Source: VRUE01 sp035605695
GTDB taxonomy: Bacteria; Actinomycetota; Thermoleophilia; Solirubrobacterales; 70-9
Assembly: GCA_035605695.1 (NCBI GenBank)
Contig: DATNGZ010000072.1
Coordinates: 62,001 to 126,000 of the forward strand
Reading direction: 5' to 3'
Length of the DNA: 64,000 nt
Under the pieces are notes generated by a model. That model ran no database searches, was not told the origin of the DNA, and saw only the letters and a list, made by a program, of their open reading frames with translations. A program made the translations under genes and the position numbers. Shown here piece by piece: positions 61,072 to 64,000 of the stretch (positions within the stretch are counted from its first letter, which is position 1; every line of letters starts with the position of its first letter).

Positions 61072-61425
61072 CGGCTCTCGCCTTCCCCGAACTGGTCGAG
61101 CAAGCCGTGTAGGGCTTCGTGCTCGATGACGACGCGGCAGTACTCGTTGCCGCTGTCGATCACTTGGGCCAGGTCTCCGACGACGCCGCACACACATCGG
61201 GATCGGGGGTGATCGCCATCTCGTCCAATGCCCGGAGGAGTCGGCCGTATGCGGCCTCCTCGCGACCCAGGCGGATCGGTTCTTGAGTTGGTTGGGGTAT
61301 TCCCTCAACTCGTTGCGAATTCCCGCCTGAGCGCTTCTGAAGGTGCTGCGCAGGAAGCGGGCCTGATCGGCAGGGATGCTGAGGGTGACGGCGGAGCCGC
61401 GACCCGTAGGGTTCTCATCAGCCAT
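61069..61425 (-). pseudogene. partner gene of the XRE regulator, twice frameshifted
   Basis: Three frames read as one protein: MADENPTGRGSAVTLSIPAD and REYPNQLK, then in another frame REEAAYGRLLRALDEMAI, then GDLAQVIDSGNEYCRVVIEH ending GEGESR with TGA overlapping the XRE ATG. Intact homologues of ~120 aa upstream of XRE genes exist in related bacteria, as far as I recall. Either this gene has decayed or the assembly has small errors. Confidence 0.65.
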
Positions 61426-61539
61426 GAGGAGTCCACTCTCCTTGTGGTCAGGCCCTCGGTTGGCGTTACCGCGCCGGCCGGGGGCCGCTTTATGAATGGC
61501 CGCGAGGGTAGCAGTTTGTAGCGGGGGAACTACAAACGA

Positions 61540-61749
61540 CTATTTCTTGCCGAGCACGTTCCCGACGCGCGTCCAATGCAGCTCGGCGGCCTCACCGATC
61601 TCGCGGAGCGTCAGTCCCGCTTTCCGCGCCCGCTCGAAGCTTTCGCGCCGAGCCTGGCGCGCCTCCTCGACCTTGCTTTGCGCGCCCTCCAGTTTGGCTT
61701 GGGCGCGGCGCACGTCCGCGCGTGCTTTCTGCCGTTCGTCCTTCGCCAT
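61540..61749 (-). CDS. small helical DNA-binding-like protein
   Basis: 69 aa from ATG 61749. A charged coiled-coil (ADVRRAQAKLEGAQSKVEEA) leads into a helix-turn-helix-like segment (AGLTLREIGEAAELHWTRVG). Likely a small regulator or nucleoid-type protein carried by the island. No closer assignment. Confidence 0.65.
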   Translation of the reverse strand: MAKDERQKARADVRRAQAKLEGAQSKVEEARQARRESFERARKAGLTLREIGEAAELHWTRVGNVLGKK

Positions 61750-61786
61750 CGGCGAGAGCCTATTCGCCGCCCGAAGACGCCGAGAA

Positions 61787-61804
61787 ATGAGACAAAAATG
61801 AGAC
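61787..61804 (+). repeat. candidate right-end integrase arm sites
   Basis: ATGAGAC occurs twice with the same 11-bp spacing as the paired repeats in R1-R4 (61787 and 61798), about 130 bp from the right attachment core. It fits a P'-arm of a tyrosine-integrase attachment site. The rest of 61750-61922 shows no gene. Confidence 0.45.
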
Positions 61805-61922
61805 GCCGACCTCGCGGAACGGGCTGGAATCGCCCGGACGGGCACGGAACGGCGATTCGAGGAGGAGCCGAGGATTTGGCTCTGCGATGGGCACGGCACG
61901 GTGCTGCCCGGAAGGCAACGGA

Positions 61923-62018
61923 ATGCGCCCGGAGAGAATCGAACTCTCGACCTCCGGCTTGAAAGACCGGCGCTCTTTGGGGCTCGTTAAAACCCCGTTG
62001 ACCACTGAGCTACGGGCG
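61923..62018 (-). tRNA. tRNA-Glu (TTC) with an inserted D-loop hairpin; right attachment site
   Basis: Acceptor GCGCCCG pairs with CGGGCGC, T arm GAGAG-TTCGATT-CTCTC, anticodon loop CTTTCAA gives anticodon TTC (Glu), discriminator A, no encoded CCA. The D arm GCTC...GAGC holds about 22 extra bases after AGTGGT, able to form GGGG/CCCC. The 33-bp core 61932-61964 is duplicated at 45669, marking it as the island's attR. Confidence 0.75.
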
Positions 62019-62052
62019 CTCATACATCCCTGCCCTGGAAAGTATGCCGGTC

Positions 62053-63195
62053 TCAGAGCCCGAACGTCTTGGCGATGATGTTGCGCTGGATCTCCGAGGT
62101 GCCGCCGTAGATGGTCGAGACCAGGGAGGTGCGGACGAGGCGCTCCATGTCGTACTCGGAGGCGTAGCCGTAGCCGCCCATCATCTGCATGCCCTCGAGC
62201 GCCGCGCGCTTGGTCACCTCGGTGACGAAGAGCTTCACCATCGAGGCCTCGCGGGGCAGCATCCGGTCGGGATCCTCGTCGGTCAGGCTGGCTACCCAGC
62301 GGGTCATCAGGCGGGCGGCCTCGATGTCGGTCGCCATATCCGCGATGCGGTGCTGGAGCGACTGGAAGGAGCCGATCGGGCGGCCGAACTGCTCGCGTTC
62401 CTTGACGTAGACGATGAGGTCGTCGAAGACGCGCTGGGCAATCCCGAGCATGGTCGCGGCGAGGATCAGCCGCTCGACGTTGAGCCCGGCCATCAGCTGC
62501 GTCCAGGCCTGGTCGACCTGGCCGAGGACGGCGTCGGCCGGCGCCTCGACATCGGTGAAGTAGAGGTGGTTGGTGTCGCGACCGCCCATCGTGTCGATCG
62601 GGACCACCTCGAGGCCCTCCGCGTCGCGCGGCACCCAGATCATCGTCATTCCCTCGTGCTTGGACGCTGAGCGAGTGGTGCGGCAGACGACGAGGACGTG
62701 GTCGGCGATATGGGCGTTGGAGCAGAAGACCTTCTGGCCGTTGAGCACGTAGCCGCCGTCGACGCTCTCGGCGAAGGTGGAGAGGGCGCCGACGTCGGAG
62801 CCGGCCTCGGGCTCGGTCATCGCGATCGCCTCGACCGAGCCGCTGGAGATGCCGCCGAGGATCTCCTCCTTCTGCTCCTCGGTGCCGAAGCGCTTAGTCG
62901 CACCGGCGACGATCAGTGTCGTCGCGTAGCCGCCGATCGGGGCGAGCGCGCGTGAGGTCTCCTCCATGAAGATGCAGGCGTCGAGCATGGTGCCGCCGGA
63001 GCCGCCGTACTCCTCCGGGATCGTCACCCCGAGCCAGCCAAGCTCGGCCATCTCCTTGTAGATCGTCTCGTTGTGGTGCTCGGTGTAGCCCTCGGTGAGA
63101 CGCTCGCGCTGATCCGGCGTGCCGCACTCGTGATCGCAGTAGCGGCGGATCGCGTCGACGAAGTCCTCCTGCTCGTCGGAAAGGGCGAAATCCAC
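62053..63195 (-). CDS. acyl-CoA dehydrogenase
   Basis: 380-aa FAD enzyme of beta-oxidation or related pathways. N-terminal FALSDEQEDFVDAIRRYCDH, FAD motif AIAMTEPEAGSDVGALST, C-terminal DMERLVRTSLVSTIYGGTSE then IQRNII. The catalytic Glu of the medium-chain family (YEGT) is Gly here (YGGT), as in isovaleryl- and long-chain-type enzymes where the base lies on another helix. It stands between two tRNA genes without an operon partner. Confidence 0.92.
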   Translation of the reverse strand: MDFALSDEQEDFVDAIRRYCDHECGTPDQRERLTEGYTEHHNETIYKEMAELGWLGVTIPEEYGGSGGTMLDACIFMEETSRALAPIGGYATTLIVAGATKRFGTEEQKEEILGGISSGSVEAIAMTEPEAGSDVGALSTFAESVDGGYVLNGQKVFCSNAHIADHVLVVCRTTRSASKHEGMTMIWVPRDAEGLEVVPIDTMGGRDTNHLYFTDVEAPADAVLGQVDQAWTQLMAGLNVERLILAATMLGIAQRVFDDLIVYVKEREQFGRPIGSFQSLQHRIADMATDIEAARLMTRWVASLTDEDPDRMLPREASMVKLFVTEVTKRAALEGMQMMGGYGYASEYDMERLVRTSLVSTIYGGTSEIQRNIIAKTFGL

Positions 63196-63263
63196 GAAGC
63201 GGCAGCCTAACGGTCAACCGGGTCAAACTGCCTGCTGCCTCGAAGCGGCGGCCTACGCTGAGA

Positions 63264-63336
63264 AGCCCAGGACGAGACTCGAACTCGTGACCCCATCCTT
63301 ACCATGGATGTGCTCTACCAACTGAGCTACCTGGGC
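63264..63336 (-). tRNA. tRNA-Thr (GGT)
   Basis: Full cloverleaf: acceptor GCCCAGG/CCTGGGC, D arm GCTCAGTTGGTAGAGC, anticodon loop ATGGTAA with anticodon GGT, T arm ACGAG-TTCGAGT-CTCGT. Normal D loop and size, in contrast to the neighbouring tRNA-Glu. Confidence 0.95.
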
Positions 63337-63399
63337 GGGTGACGGCTCTTGCAAGCCGGACCTGCGCGAGTAACGATCTTAGTGGTTTGAGGCCGGAGC

Positions 63400-63912
63400 T
63401 CAGCTGTCGAGACCAGGGATCGGATCGATCGGCAGCTCACCGTGGATCGCCTCGAGCTCGGTGAGGTCCACCTGGTCTTGCGGACGAGCCGCGAGGCGCT
63501 TGAAGCCGACGACGCTGGGAAGCGCGGCAACGCGAACCGTCTGGCCATTCCACTCCGCCGTCTCCGCCCGCTCCGAAACGGTCTCGTAGTCGAGCGGCGG
63601 CAGACCGCCTCGCATGATGTCGATGATGCCGTGGCGGCTGCTCACCCGCAGGTGCTCGGCGCCGGCAACATCGTCCTCGCCGAGCTCCTTGTCATCGCGA
63701 AAGCGCCTCGCGTCGATTCGCTCCAAGAAGCGGAGCACCGCGGCATCGGAATCTGGACCATCCGGCACCAGCAAGTCGGAGTCCTTGGTCGCGCGCACGT
63801 AGCCATGGAAAATCACGCTGAAGCCGCCGATAACCACATGTTCCAGGCCGACGGCATTCGCGTCGGCTACAGCGCCCGTCAGGTCAGGACCAGAGAGCGC
63901 GTCTTGGGACAT
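63400..63912 (-). CDS. nucleotidyltransferase-fold protein (AbiEii/DUF6036-like)
   Basis: 170 aa from ATG 63912. The fold signature is VVIGGFSVIFHGYVRATKDSDLLV: GG then H-G-x-x-R-x-T-x-D-x-D. It ends LTELEAIHGELPIDPIPGLD. In this family such proteins are toxin or modifier halves of toxin-antitoxin-like pairs. A small open frame overlaps its 5' end. Confidence 0.7.
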   Translation of the reverse strand: MSQDALSGPDLTGAVADANAVGLEHVVIGGFSVIFHGYVRATKDSDLLVPDGPDSDAAVLRFLERIDARRFRDDKELGEDDVAGAEHLRVSSRHGIIDIMRGGLPPLDYETVSERAETAEWNGQTVRVAALPSVVGFKRLAARPQDQVDLTELEAIHGELPIDPIPGLDS

Positions 63913-63997
63913 GGCCGGCCTTGATCGATGCGACGAGCAGCGAGACTGCCTGCTGGGAGAGCTTCTGCCCTTGCTCAAGGCGCTGTGATGGCGTCAT
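63884..63997 (-). CDS. small partner-like protein upstream of the nucleotidyltransferase
   Basis: 37 aa if started at ATG 63997, MTPSQRLEQGQKLSQQAVSL then LVASIKAGHVPRRALWS. It overlaps the next gene by 29 bp, an arrangement typical of paired genes. It may extend beyond the window. Possible antitoxin half. Confidence 0.4.
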   Translation of the reverse strand: MTPSQRLEQGQKLSQQAVSLLVASIKAGHVPRRALWS

Positions 63998-64000
63998 CGC

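Larger units (their letters stand above)
45669..61964. mobile_element. 16.3-kb genomic island in tRNA-Glu
   Basis: Bounded by two copies of a 33-bp tRNA 3' segment in direct orientation (45669-45701 and 61932-61964). The right copy is part of a complete tRNA-Glu; the left copy is the displaced 3' half. Within lie an integrase-excisionase pair, three toxin-antitoxin-like units, a Fic gene, an IS110-family element and the DUF262/SIR2/methyltransferase cluster. The interior is patchy in base composition, with the 52.8-56.7 kb part clearly AT-richer. The damaged integrase suggests the island is now fixed. Confidence 0.75.

Noticed and set aside
62053..63195. Acyl-CoA dehydrogenase as catalytically dead because the YEGT Glu is Gly
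   Set aside because: Isovaleryl- and long-chain-type enzymes naturally have Gly there and use a Glu on another helix; the change is normal for that subgroup.

Overview
The window is high-GC chromosomal DNA of an actinobacterium, most likely class Thermoleophilia (Solirubrobacterales-like). This rests on the protein style of the ribosomal, RNA polymerase and accessory genes, the GTG/TTG starts, the zinc-ribbon S14 and L33, and secreted pseudo-repeat proteins typical of that class. No taxonomy was computed.

Positions 1-19 kb hold, on the minus strand, a penicillin-acylase-like secreted protein (partial), then in transcription order fusA, tuf and the complete S10-spc series (rpsJ rplC rplD rplW rplB rpsS rplV rpsC rplP rpmC rpsQ rplN rplX rplE rpsN rpsH rplF rplR rpsE rpmD rplO secY adk map). 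rpsL-rpsG, normally upstream of fusA in the same operon, point the other way here (plus strand), behind a membrane-protein gene that overlaps rpsL. Positions 19-24 kb carry secreted or unknown proteins, an FAD monooxygenase and a vWA protein. Positions 24.3-35.9 kb are the minus-strand rpmG-secE-nusG-rplK-rplA-rplJ-rplL-rpoB-rpoC series. Positions 36-37.7 kb are a tight ArsR-DUF899-small protein-AHSA1 operon. Positions 37.7-45.6 kb are a cluster of six PAPS-type sulfotransferases and three glycosyltransferases, probably for a sulfated surface glycan or glycolipid.

Positions 45.67-61.96 kb look like a genomic island inside a tRNA-Glu gene. Both ends carry the same 33-bp tRNA 3' segment, and an excisionase-integrase pair lies within, the integrase being frameshifted. 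The cargo includes HEPN-MNT and VapBC-type toxin-antitoxins, a Fic protein, an orphan MNT copy, a GNAT, an IS110-family element and an AT-richer three-gene cluster of DUF262, SIR2-like and DNA methyltransferase proteins, a candidate anti-phage system. Four diverged ~67-bp attachment-like repeats (R1-R4), each with two 11-bp-spaced direct repeats like integrase arm sites, split the cargo into modules. Beyond the island are an acyl-CoA dehydrogenase, tRNA-Thr and a nucleotidyltransferase-like gene.

The most unusual structure is several families of palindromic elements in core gene clusters. One is a 155-162-bp element present three times, each copy abutting the stop codon of adk, rplD or rpmG. 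Another is a 74-bp element inserted in frame in both rpsE and rpsQ, whose hairpin arms differ by compensatory changes. A third is a 115-122-bp element just past the ends of rpoC and a monooxygenase gene.
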